64,000 bases of DNA from Hanleya hanleyi. Lineage: Eukaryota; Mollusca; Polyplacophora; Lepidopleurida; Hanleyidae. The notes below the pieces were generated by a model. That model was not told the origin of the DNA. It worked only from the letters and a program-made list of their open reading frames with translations, and searched no databases. The stretch lies in the NCBI GenBank assembly GCA_036873755.1, contig JAVTVY010020260.1, forward strand, positions 1 through 64,000, written 5' to 3'. A program made the position numbers and the translations under genes. Position 1 is the stretch's first letter; every line of letters begins with the position of its first letter. Below are positions 12,400 to 21,833 of this stretch, one piece after another.

Positions 12400-13720
12400 G
12401 ATTTTGGGGCCACAGTGACCTTGACCGTTGACCCACATTTTGGTATGTAGCACATCATGTCCCCCTAATGTATCTGCAGGCAGAACAAAAATTATTTTTA
12501 ATGATTTCCTGATTTTGGGGTCACAGTGACCTTAACCTTTGACCTTGACCTAAATTTTGGTACACGACACATTGTCTTCCCTCAACATTCAATGGACACA
12601 AAAAAAATCATGATTCTTACGAATTTCATGATTTTGGGGGTCACAGTGACCTTGACGTTCGGCCTTGACCTACATTTTCGTACGTGACACATCATGTTCT
12701 CCTAATGTATCTACTGACACAAAAAAAGTAATTTTCAAAGATTTCTTGATTCTGGAGTCACAGTGACCTTGAATTAAATTTTGGTACATGACAAACCGTC
12801 TCCCCGTAATTTCTCAATAGACAAAAACAATCATGATTTTGAACAATTTCACGATTTTGGGGTCACAGAGACCTTGACCTTTGACCTTGACTACATTTTG
12901 ATATGTGACACATCATGTCGCCCTAATGTATCTACTGACACAAAAAAAAAGTGATTTTCGAAGATTTCTTGATTCTGGAGTCACAGTGACCTTGACTATT
13001 GAACTTGACCTAAATTTTGGTACATGACAAACCGTCTCCCCATAATTTCCCAATTGACACAAAAAATCATAATTTTTTAACAATTTCCTGATTTTGGGGT
13101 CACAGTGACCGTGACCTACATTTTGGTATGTGACACATCGTGTCCCCCTAATGTATCTACTGACACAAAAAATAACAATTTTAATAATTTCCTGAATTTA
13201 GGGTCAGTGTCCTCTGACCTTGAGCTAATTTTAGGTGTGCGACACTTCATCTCCCCGTATTTAATCCACTCCCAAAAAATTAGTAATTTTCAATTATTTC
13301 CTGATTTTTAGGTCACACTGACCTTTGACCTTGATTCTAGGGTCATAGTGACCTTGACCTGGATCTAAATTTTGGTACATGACAATACGACTTCCCGTAA
13401 TTTAAAAAAGGACTAAAAAAATCCAGATTTTTTTAAATTTTGGGGTCACAGTGACCTTGACCTACATTTTGGAAGGTGGCACATCGTGTCCCCCTAATGT
13501 ATCTACGGACCAAACAAATGTTACTTTTAATAATTTCCTAATTTTGGGATCACAGTGACCTTTGACCTTGACCTATTTTGTGGTATACAACACTTCATTT
13601 CCCGCTATTGAATCCACTCACAAAAAAATAGAAATTTTTAATGATTTCCTGATTTTTTGGTCACGCCGACCTTTGACCTCGACCTACATTTGGTATGCAA
13701 CACATCGTTCCCCCACAGGG
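12400..13720 (+). repeat. Array of nuclear-receptor-like half sites inside family A
   Basis: Diverged units of about 110-120 bp, each carrying GTCACAGTGACCTTGACC, usually followed by TTTGACCTTGACC, then TTTTGGTA, GTGACACATC, and CTACTGACACAAAAAA. Exact GGTCANNNTGACC palindromes occur at 12,519, 12,639, 13,098, 13,341 and 13,444. Several other units have one mismatch. TGACCTTTGACCT (a DR1 spacing) occurs repeatedly. Confidence 0.85.
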
Positions 13721-14350
13721 TATCCACTCACCAAATATTAGAAATGCAGATAGAAATCTGTCAATGATCAATAATTTCCTGATTATAGGCAACGGTGAAG
13801 ACCTCGACCTCAATTTTGGTATACAACACATCGTCTTCACCTACAGGCCTATTGAGTGAGTGAGAAGGATTTAACGTCGTTTTCAACATTTTTTTCAGTC
13901 ATATCACGACGGTGAATACATGTGCCAGAACACGAGTGTTCACAGTCCCTATTATCCTGCACAGTCAGTACTGACCTATTAACCTACATGTATTGTCATA
14001 TTATTAGTCAAAATTATGGGGACCTGAAAATAGGTTACCACTATTTTTCATATGGCAACCTCTAGGCAACCTGAAAACAGGTTACCACCTTAAATTGAGG
14101 CCTGCACCTAGCATATCCACCCACAAAAAATTGCAACTGTGGATAGAAAACGTTCACAGATATAAACCGGACACGAACACTTCAGTGATTTCCTGTTTTG
14201 TAGGCAGTGACCTTTGCCCTCGACCTTCATTTTGGTACGCGACATATCGTCCCCCCGTACGGTATCCACTCATCAAAAATTAGTACTGTAGATAGAAAAC
14301 TGTCCCAGATATAGACTGGATACGAAGGACGGACAGACGGATGAACGGAC

Positions 14351-15360
14351 GCCTTTGCAAATACAGATCTTTCTTTTTTTAATTGGCAGAACTGACAAAG
14401 TTGGTTGATAATAGAAGTGTGTAATATTGATTTTTATGGCTAATTCATCAGTTTATAAGGTGTCCGTCTGAATGTAACATTAGCACTACCATGTTTATTG
14501 CTAACGTTACACATGGTCAGTGTTTCGTGTATGATTACATTGTTCGGACCTTTGTCTAGATCCATTTGTGTACTCCATCTCTATTCTTCTCCTTTGTTTC
14601 GTTACGCTTACACATTTACATTTCTTGATGATTCATCCATGTTTGAGAGCAATGCATAGGAAAAAACACCCTGAGATATCACTTGACTTAGTTTGTATTA
14701 ACCTGAACATGTTGAATGCTCAATAACAAACAGCGACATTGTGTGCAAATGAACAGTCACCACCTAAATCATTACAGGGAAAATACTCGGAAATTAATCC
14801 TCAAGTTTCTAACATAATTAAGACTACATTGTATAAGGAGATGTACGTGATACATACTTCATATTTATTGTCCTGCCCACTTAAGCTGATTAAAAATGTG
14901 TTGGTGTGTTTGAGGCCTAAATAAATATTAAATATAAATAATTTGGTTATTTCTATTATCAAAACAGGCACATTTGAGTTACAAATTCTCAATATGACCA
15001 CTGAGAGAAATTAGAAATTTTTAATGATTTCCTGATTGTTTGGTCACGCTGACCATTGACCTCGACCTACATTTGGTATGCAACAATACAGGGCATCCAC
15101 TCACTGTATATCACACACAATCCCAAGAATAACAAAGCCATTTTTTGTACTTAAGGCATTTACTTTTACACAAATTTGGTTAGTATTTTGAATAATTATG
15201 ATGGATATTCAGTACATCTTTGCAATATTTTGATTGGTCAAAGAAAAGAAAATAAAAAAAAAAGCAAAAAAAAAAAGAACACCCCCCTTACGTACCTACC
15301 TGGATTTTCTTTAAGCCGTTACCGGTAACACAGAATTATTTTCATTACATGTAGGCCTAG
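14351..15360. other. Non-coding AT-rich sequence with a family A fragment
   Basis: 15,008-15,105 resembles the 13,630-13,730 part of family A (GATTTCCTGATT, GGTCACGCTGACC, TTTGGTATGCAAC). The rest shows no gene or named repeat. Confidence 0.5.
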
Positions 15361-16110
15361 AAGCTTCAGGAAAATATGAGGATATGGCATCGGGCGAAGC
15401 TTAGTTTAGGTGATGGATGGTGGGGCACAGTGCCCCGAGGGTGGGGACATGCTTCCATGGGTAGCGCATGGGTTGAATAAGTGTAGGATCATGTAAGCTG
15501 TGGGAAAATATGATGGTATGGGGTCGGGCAATGCTTAGTTTAGAAGATATAGGGTGGGGATCGGTGTCCCTGGGTTGGGGACATGCTCCTGGGGTTAGTG
15601 GATGGGTTGAATAAGTGTACAGGATGATCTGAGCTCCCAAACTATATGAGGGTATGGGGTCGGGCAAAGCTTACTTTAGGAGATATGGGGTGGGGCTCGG
15701 TGCCCCAGGGATGGGGACCTGCTCCCCGAGGGTAGTGGATGGGTTCAATAAGTGTAGCCAGATGTAAGCATTTGGAATAGATGCTGGTTCGTGGAGTGGG
15801 GATGTATAGTAGTAGTAGTAGTTTAGGAGACATATGATAGGTGAGCTTTGTGGGTGGGGATAATATTCCCAGAGGGAGAAAAGATGGGTTCAATAAGTGT
15901 AGCCAGATGTAAGCATTTGGAATAGATGAGAGTTCGGGGGTAGTTTAGGAGACATAGGTGAGGCCGAGAAGCTGTGGACAGGAATTTTCTAAGTCCGAAA
16001 CTTTAACATTTATTTGGTCCTTGGGTCCCAGGGATGGGGACCTGCTCCCCGAGGGTAGTGGATGGGTTCAATAAGTGTAGCCAGATGTAAGCATTTGGAA
16101 TATGAGGGTT
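15361..16110. repeat. Tandem array of about 125 bp G-rich units
   Basis: About five diverged units with TGGGTTGAATAAGTGTA or TGGGTTCAATAAGTGTA, GGTATGGGGTCGGGC, AGCTTA, TTTAGGAGATATGGGGTGGGG, and GGGGACCTGCTCCC words. Later units (15,740-16,110) are rearranged and shortened. Confidence 0.75.
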
Positions 16111-16900
16111 CGACCGTCGGACAGGCCTTAGGATCAAACTTTAACATTTACTTGGTCCGGAGAGAAAAAATTCTAAGTCCAAAACTTTAACATTTACTTG
16201 GTCCTGCGGATAGACAGATAAATAGACAGATGGACATCATTGTGGCACCTATATCGAGCTTTCCGCAGCTAAAGCTACGGGCTCGATAAAAAAACTTGAC
16301 AGTAACAGAGATACGGCTCAAAGAAAGAAAGCGGGTGTGCCCGAGACCCTGGGAGCATTGTCCTAGGGGCCGAATGTGTAATAAGACATAAAAATGCACA
16401 CCCGTACGACACAATCAATACATTATAAAAGTTTTAAAGTTCTAACAAAGATAGTAAAGTTCTGCAGGGTATGAAATAGACAAACAAATTCTAGTTGCCC
16501 ATCGGCAAGCCCGGGCAACCAACACATCCAAATGCATTGCAATTTGGACAGAATTTGGTTGCCCAAAGGAAATTTAGGTTGCCCCGGGCAACCGGACAAA
16601 GGGCTATTTCGTACCCTGTTCTGAGATATGACCCAGACAAGCGAAGTGGGTGTGGCCAGACGGTGCACATCATTTTGATACAATCAATACATCCTAAAAG
16701 TTTCGAAGTTTTAACTTATATATTAAACAAGATATTATCCAGACAAGAAAGCAGGTGCGCAAAAGGGCTAGGGAGCATTGCCCTAGGAGTCAAATGTAAG
16801 TAGTAGGTAAAACACATTTCACCGCGAATTGACCTCAAAAATTTGCATATGACCTATGTGACGTCACAGCGACAGCCATTCAGAAGCGAGTATTTTGAGA
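16111..16900. other. Low-copy repeats left of the Polinton; true left end unknown
   Basis: AACTTTAACATTTACTTGGTCC is repeated at about 16,138 and 16,181. Two diverged copies of a block with AGAAAGC-GGTG, GGGAGCATTG and CCTAGG lie at about 16,320-16,385 and 16,740-16,800. A TGACGTCA palindrome is at 16,859-16,866. I could not find a Polinton terminal inverted repeat here. Confidence 0.4.
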
Positions 16901-16907
16901 GAGGTCG

Positions 16908-17300
16908 GCCTGTGGGGTGGTCAAAATGGCGGCCTGTGTGGGTAGTCAAAATGGCGGCGTGGTGGGGTGGTCAAAATGGCGGCCTGTGTGGGGTGGTCAA
17001 AATGGCGGCGTGTGTGGGGTGGTCAAAATGGCGGCGTGTGTGGGAGTGGTCAAATGGCGGCCTGTGTCGGGTGGTCAAAATGGCGTGGTGGGTGGTCAAA
17101 ATGGCGTGGTGGGATGGTTAAAAAATGGCGGCGTGTGGGGTGGTCAAAATGGCGGCGTGTGGGGTGGTCAAAATGGCGGCGTGTGGGTGGTCAAAATGGC
17201 GGCGTGTGGGGTGGTCAAAATGGCGGCGTGTGGGGTGGTCAAAATGGCGGCGTGTGGGGTGGTCAAAATGGCGGCGGGTGGGGTGGTCAAAATGGCGGAT
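16908..17300 (+). promoter_or_regulatory. Tandem array of YY1-like sites upstream of a TATA box
   Basis: About 16 units of roughly 21-27 bp of the form GGGGTGGTCAAAATGGCGGC with a GTGTG spacer. Most contain CAAAATGGCGGC, which fits the known YY1/Pho consensus (AANATGGCGGC). Copies 7 and 8 lose the final GGC (TGGCGTGG) and one lacks an A. The array stops a few bases before a strong TATA box and the CARD-PC4 gene. A shorter copy lies at 20,167-20,250. Open frames across the array are repeat artefacts. Confidence 0.85.
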
Positions 17301-17312
17301 TGTAGAAAAACG

Positions 17313-17320
17313 TATAAAAG
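17313..17320 (+). promoter_or_regulatory. TATA box (TATAAAAG) for the CARD-PC4 gene
   Basis: A strong TATA element follows the YY1-like array and precedes the leader of the gene starting at 17,585. Confidence 0.75.
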
Positions 17321-17486
17321 GAGGCAATTTTTTTAGCGGTGGGGGTGTATTCATTGCACTACTTGCCTGACTTACCTGACCTGACCAGCATGCCTGCCTG
17401 CCTGCCTGCCTGCCTCACCTCTAGCCTGCCTGCCTGCCTGCCTGCCTCACCTCTAGCCAGCCAGCCAGCCTGCTTGCCTGCTTGTA

Positions 17487-17584
17487 TGAGCTGTGGAGAA
17501 CCTTTTACATTTTTTCATTTTACCAGTGCAAATTCACCAGACTATTACACCGTAGCAGTTACTCACCAGCCTGAGCCCACAGTC
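17487..17584 (+). promoter_or_regulatory. Shared leader, copy 1 (possible 3' splice site)
   Basis: About 80 bp ending in CCACAGTCATGGAGTCAT is nearly the same as 20,941-21,026 upstream of an otherwise unrelated gene. Shared words are CATTTTACCAGTGCAAATT, CACCAG and CTATTACACCGTA. The T-rich run ending in ACCAG looks like a 3' splice site; that is inference. A CCTG/CTTG microsatellite lies just before it (17,390-17,480). Confidence 0.6.
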
Positions 17585-18793
17585 ATGGAGTCATACTTTT
17601 TAGTGAAGCTTCGAAAGTACCGTGTTCGCCTCATTGATGAAATGCAGCATGTGGCCGAATTATGTGATCTGCTTATGGAGGAAAACATACTCCTGAAACA
17701 GCGTGTCGAAGAAATCATGGCTGAGAAAACCACTTCAGCACAAAACAGAGCCTTCATCGACGGTCTACTGCGCTCTACCCCCTATGCATTTCTAGCCTTC
17801 GTGGAGGGGCTGAAGAAGACGGGAAATGAAGAACTAGCAGATCTACTTCAAGCCCAGGTTGTACAAGATGATGATATCTTAGCCATCACCCCAGAGCGTA
17901 CACCTGCCAAACGCGGTGCACGACCCAAACGGCCCCGACTAACACCTTTAGAAATACCTGAGCCAGTGCTTCAGCCAGTGCCCCAGCAAGTGCCTGAGCC
18001 CGTGAAAGAAGAAGAGGTGCAACTGCCTATGTTTGTGCAGGAGATCAATAACATTATCCAGCAGGCCTACCAGGCAGCCCACACGAACATTTGGGAGCTC
18101 TCAGCCTATTTAACTGTGAGTGTCAAAGACGAAGAAGTGCATTTTAACGCACCGGCCTTTAACGACAGACCAGCTAGGCATATTGCCTTGACCTTCGACA
18201 CCTGGCTAAAACTGCAGACCCTTGATTACGCCATCGATGCGGTTATTCGCGACGAGGGGAGTGACGAAGCGAAATTTTATGTGGGTGACGACATCTTTGT
18301 CAGCTGTGCCTATTTCAACGACCAGCTCCTGGTGCATATACGCAAATGGAAAATGAGGTTAGATACGCAAGAGCGTGTTCCTTGTCCTCAGGGTGTCACC
18401 TTGAAAATAACGGTGTGGCGGAAGTTGCAGAGTCTCACAGCTACAATTCATGAAGCCCTGTCTGACCAGGTGACTCAGTATATTTGTAAGAAGTACATCG
18501 ACACATTCCTGGATCATATGAGACCTCGCATTCCACACTTGCGTACCCAAGCATGTGCAGGCTGTGCGAACAACAGTCCGATAAAGATGCATACGTGTGT
18601 GGACAATATAATACCCTCATACGCGCTGATCACTGAGGCACTACAGGACGTGACCGAGGAGCAAATTGCCCTGGCAGTGGAAGCTGCCTGCGCTCCCAGA
18701 ATTCCACGTGAACAGATTGCTACCTACATCTACGTGCACCAGGGGCGGAAAGACGATGATGAGTTCAAACAAGTCTTGTTGCATAACTATTGA
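17585..18793 (+). CDS. CARD-like / PC4-like fusion protein
   Basis: About 402 aa from the ATG in the shared leader; the frame also runs upstream through a microsatellite, so I chose the ATG conserved with the gene at 21,019. Residues 1-90 are helical with coiled-coil character and end in FIDGLLRSTPYAFLAFVEGL and ELADLLQ, which resembles the end of a CARD domain. A proline-rich linker with a basic KRGARPKRPR nuclear-signal-like stretch follows (about 118-150). Residues about 190-295 look PC4-like: ALTFDTWLKL, then LLVHIRKW, then PCPQGVTLKITVWRKL. The C-terminus has a CAGC...C cluster and a helical tail. PC4 folds bind single-stranded DNA and act in transcription or replication. CARD folds mediate death-fold assemblies. 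Both assignments are by eye, and the combination is new to me. Confidence 0.6.
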   Translation: MESYFLVKLRKYRVRLIDEMQHVAELCDLLMEENILLKQRVEEIMAEKTTSAQNRAFIDGLLRSTPYAFLAFVEGLKKTGNEELADLLQAQVVQDDDILAITPERTPAKRGARPKRPRLTPLEIPEPVLQPVPQQVPEPVKEEEVQLPMFVQEINNIIQQAYQAAHTNIWELSAYLTVSVKDEEVHFNAPAFNDRPARHIALTFDTWLKLQTLDYAIDAVIRDEGSDEAKFYVGDDIFVSCAYFNDQLLVHIRKWKMRLDTQERVPCPQGVTLKITVWRKLQSLTATIHEALSDQVTQYICKKYIDTFLDHMRPRIPHLRTQACAGCANNSPIKMHTCVDNIIPSYALITEALQDVTEEQIALAVEAACAPRIPREQIATYIYVHQGRKDDDEFKQVLLHNY

Positions 18794-18829
18794 ACAAGTC
18801 TGGTGTTGAAAACATTTACCGTATTCCTA

Positions 18830-19262
18830 CACGTTCATTGAAGCGCCTTGAGAGCGTATAATTGTATTAAAAACTCAATACTCAGAGTTTTACTGTTAAT
18901 TGTATTAAAATTCAATACTCAGAGTTGAAGACGTTCATTCTATTGTCTTGTATAAATATTGAACATTTTTCAAGTCTTATTGCATTGGAACAGTCAGACA
19001 TTATCATCTGCCAGTCTTGCTCAAGCTGAAAATACGGCTTCTCTCCTGACGTATTCCTACACTATGTTCATTTTATGTTCATTCTATGTGCATTGAAGCG
19101 CCTTCATAGCGTATAATTGTATTAAAAATTCAATACCCAGAGTCTGGTGAACACGTTCATTCTATTTGTGTTAATAAAAATAGTAGAAAATTCAAAAAAT
19201 GGCTGTTAGTGTTCATTCTTTTGCAAAGATAATTGTATTAAAAAAATTCAACATTAAGAGTC
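18830..19262. repeat. 3' flanking repeats of an ATTGTATTAAAA...TCAATAC module
   Basis: After the stop codon at 18,793 there are about four copies of AATTGTATTAAAA followed by TTCAATAC and CAGAGT, interspersed with CATTGAAGCGCCTT and ACGTTCATTCTATT words. No reading frame is present. It may serve as 3' processing or regulatory sequence between the CARD-PC4 gene and the convergent RING gene. Confidence 0.6.
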
Positions 19263-19390
19263 TATTGTGGTGAAGACCTTAGGTTTTTTCATAGGGGTGA
19301 TGGGAGCTGGTGTTGAGTTAGAAGTTTTCTCTTTCGAAAACATGGGTTGGCCCTAAAAAGGAACTTTGGAAAAGTGTTACGACACTTGTT

Positions 19391-20119
19391 TTAGGAGCGG
19401 TAGATTCTCTTTACCCCGGCCACCTGCTTCCTACACACGGGACACTTGATCTTTAAATGCTGTTCGTCCGTTTCAGCGCAGTGGCACGTGTCCCCTATAC
19501 ATGTTAGCGTCACCCAGCATTCTTCACATAGGCATAAATGCCCACACGGAAATAGGGCGTACAGGCTTTCCTCGTCTGTACACACGCTGCAGCTTGATTT
19601 ACTTTCTTCCTTATGTAGGTCTTGTTCTTGTTTTAAAATCATAGCGTCCATTTGATCCATGTCTTGTCTCATGTGATTAATCTGCTCGTTCATGCGGGTT
19701 ACCTCGGCCCAAGAGCATGGTGGTGGTGTTGTTGTTGTTGTTCTTGTTGTTGTTGTTGTTTCGGTAGCCGCCGTTGTTATAATTGGTGTTTGGGTAGCCG
19801 TTGTATTTGCTGGAGATCTGTTACTGTTTAACCACTCTAGGTCGGGGAGTTCTTCATCAGTTACATCCTCATCTTCTTCCATTGCCAACCTCCTGATCTC
19901 GTCTTGTTCTTCACTTCGCCGTCTCATCAACCTCGCATCTTCTTCCATTGCCACCCTCCTGAGCTCTTCCACTTGTTCTTGACTTCGCCGTATCATCGTT
20001 TCGTCGGCAATAACCCGCTCAAAGCTTGTAATTATTGTCACTCCATCGTTATGTTCTTCACTCGTAATCACCTCTCTGTGTTCTCTAGGATCGTTGAATA
20101 GCCTTCGTCTTGTACCCAT
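19391..20119 (-). CDS. C-terminal IAP/MDM2-type RING finger protein
   Basis: 242 aa. The N-terminal half is charged and probably coiled coil, with an imperfect internal repeat (EELRRVAMEEDARLMRRRSE and EIRRLAMEEDEDV). A threonine-rich tract follows (about 105-132), then another helix. The C-terminal 60 residues form a RING: CSVC, then PCGHLCLCEEC, then CPVCRKQVAGVKRIYRS at the very end. That end strongly resembles the C-terminal RING of IAP and related E3 ligases, which transfer ubiquitin and often control apoptosis or NF-kB signalling. No BIR domain is present. It is transcribed leftward from its own TATA box. Likely a captured host ubiquitin-ligase module. Confidence 0.75.
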   Translation of the reverse strand: MGTRRRLFNDPREHREVITSEEHNDGVTIITSFERVIADETMIRRSQEQVEELRRVAMEEDARLMRRRSEEQDEIRRLAMEEDEDVTDEELPDLEWLNSNRSPANTTATQTPIITTAATETTTTTRTTTTTPPPCSWAEVTRMNEQINHMRQDMDQMDAMILKQEQDLHKEESKSSCSVCTDEESLYALFPCGHLCLCEECWVTLTCIGDTCHCAETDEQHLKIKCPVCRKQVAGVKRIYRS

Positions 20120-20156
20120 GATTGTAGTTGTGAATAAATGGCAACATACTACGCGT

Positions 20157-20164
20157 TATTTATA
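20157..20164 (-). promoter_or_regulatory. TATA box (TATAAATA) for the RING gene
   Basis: On the minus strand, about 40 bp upstream of the ATG at 20,119, and just inside the second YY1-like array. Confidence 0.65.
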
Positions 20165-20166
20165 GT

Positions 20167-20250
20167 CTAGGCGGCATGTGGGGTGGTCAAAATGGCGGCG
20201 TGTGGGGTGGTCAAAATGGCGGCCTGTGGGGTGGTCAAAATGGCGGCTGT
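20167..20250. promoter_or_regulatory. Second, short YY1-like array
   Basis: Three exact GGTCAAAATGGCGGC copies and one AACATGGCGG variant, abutting the TATA box of the leftward RING gene. The unit is the same as at 16,908-17,300, in the same genomic orientation but opposite relative to the gene. Confidence 0.8.
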
Positions 20251-20358
20251 GGGAGTGGGTCCAACATGGCGGTACCTGCTAAAAAAATTTATGTTTTGTT
20301 TTCCCAACTTTAAAACCCGTCTCATTTTTTGCAATAAATGTGAGTTCACTGCAGCATG

Positions 20359-20517
20359 TTTATCGAAAAGAAAACTAGGAAATTTTATCCTTGGGCTACG
20401 GTAACACAGTCCATTTGACACCCATAGCTGTACTCACATTTTGCCTGCACACTGTATAGTGCTGTGTTACCGTAGCCGGTGTGATACGATAAAATTTCCT
20501 AGTTTTCTTGCGATAAA
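20359..20517. repeat. Large imperfect hairpin between divergent promoters
   Basis: Arms of about 50 bp (20,359-20,409 and 20,462-20,517) share TTTATCG, AGAAAACTAGGAAATTTTAT and GGCTACGGTAACACAG in inverted order, with one asymmetric interruption and a roughly 52 bp loop. It lies between the leftward RING gene and the rightward gene at 21,019, a position suited to an origin or regulatory structure; function is unknown. Confidence 0.75.
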
Positions 20518-20881
20518 CCGGTTGCAATTTTCAGGGTGACATTATAAGGCTGTGAGGAACATACTTGACGTATTTTTACCCAGGAAAACCGATTTATTCC
20601 AGTGTACCGGGTTTCCCACACTACCTAACCATAACGTTACGGGTCTAAAAATCGATAAAATCATTAAAAATAGTGGCTTAGTCTACCGCTACCCTTCTAA
20701 ATTTTTAAATGCTACACGATCAGTTGCCCCAGTTCAACTTGAAATAAATTTTATACGTGCACTCGCATTTATTGCAAAATCACACCGGTTTAAAATTGGA
20801 AAAGAAACACAAAAATATTTCTCCAGCGTAAGTCAGCACAAAGATGTGATATAAAATTACGCTCACGTCCGCGCGTTACAC

Positions 20882-20889
20882 TATAAATA
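20882..20889 (+). promoter_or_regulatory. TATA box (TATAAATA) for the acidic/RING gene
   Basis: Lies in CACTATAAATAGTGCGC, about 130 bp upstream of the ATG at 21,019. Confidence 0.7.
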
Positions 20890-20940
20890 GTGCGCAGTAT
20901 TTTTAGTCATTCATTCATAATTATGCCAGTCTGTATCAGA

Positions 20941-21018
20941 CGTGGAGAAGCTTTTCATTTTACCAGTGCAAATTCACCAGCCTATTACACCGTATTTGAC
21001 CAGCCTGAGTCCACAGTC
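20941..21018 (+). promoter_or_regulatory. Shared leader, copy 2
   Basis: Nearly the same sequence as 17,487-17,584, ending in CCACAGTCATGGAGTCAT. The genes that follow diverge immediately after the first three codons. Confidence 0.6.
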
Positions 21019-21833
21019 ATGGAGTCATCCCTGGCTCAAACCATGGATATTGACAATCTGTTACCAGACTTCATGATAAATGATGAACTACAACTGTTCG
21101 GAAACATCGATATGGTACATGATGAGCCATGGCTGGATGATATTATACAAGACTTATTTAAAGATGAAGAACAACCACAGGACGGCCATAATCAAGACCC
21201 CCAGGAGCGACACCGGATCTTAGTGACCTCCCAGGAGCGACACCGGATCTTAGTGACCCACCAGCAGCGACACCGGATCTTACGGCACTCAAATACCAAC
21301 GATTTGACGAAATGGACCGAGTGCTAGAAGATATCTACAAACAGCAACAACAACATGAAGAACAAAGCCTCCAAGAAGAAGAACAAGAACAAGAAGAACA
21401 AGAACAAGAAGAACAAGAACAAGAAGAACAAGAACAAGAACAAGGAAAAGAGCACAAGAAGAAGAAGAAAGACTCAAGAAAACACAGAAAAAGAGACAGA
21501 AAATACAAAAAAAGAGACAGAAACATAAGGGGACAACAAAAGGAACAAATTGAAGAGGTCATCCACTACGCTACCGCAATAGAAAGAAGACTGGCACCCA
21601 ACACAGAATGCCAAGCAGCACCCTATTTACGCTGCGTGGAATGCTGTAATCACTTCGCCAAATACGCCATTTTTCCCTGTGGGCATCAAGCCTTGTGTAT
21701 AGCCTGTATACACCAACATGCCCGATTACCAGAGCTTCCGGACGATTACAACCCCATAGTGTGTAAACTCATAGCGGTGACATGCCCTGTGTGTACTGTG
21801 AGAAGACAATCCCACCTGTCCCCAACGATGTAA
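21019..21833 (+). pseudogene. Acidic protein leading into a RING finger, split by a one-base frameshift
   Basis: Two overlapping frames. The first (from ATG 21,019, stop at 21,327) is acidic and hydrophobic, like an activation domain (WLDDIIQDLFKDEE). The second, usable from about 21,203 or from ATG 21,312, has a proline/threonine repeat, a Q/E/K-rich tract, a very basic KKKKKDSRKHRKRDRK region, and a C-terminal RING (CVECC, PCGHQALCIACIHQH, CPVC). The switch fits a one-base change in the C5 run at 21,198-21,202, next to a tandem 27-30 bp repeat. The parts were probably one E3-ligase-like protein; two separate overlapping genes remain possible. The shared leader and TATA box lie upstream. Confidence 0.6.

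Larger units (their letters stand above)
11487..14350 (+). repeat. Family A repeat, left copy
   Basis: The order of landmarks is a CCAATTGGTA region, TTGAATGATAAACTAAAATG, TGGTACCAATCCATAC, TTAATGGATGAATGGACAGA, a degenerate array rich in GTCACAGTGACCTTGACC, and a GGACGGACAGACGG tail. The same landmarks occur in reverse at 41,271-44,316, and the beginning recurs at 63,746-64,000. A SINE-like insertion interrupts this copy. No coding capacity is apparent; it behaves as a dispersed non-autonomous element of about 2.5 kb or more. Confidence 0.75.

Noticed and set aside
16843..17370. Several overlapping frames with WSKWRRV and QNGGVWG repeats
   Set aside because: They are translations of the YY1-like tandem array upstream of a TATA box and have no conserved domain.
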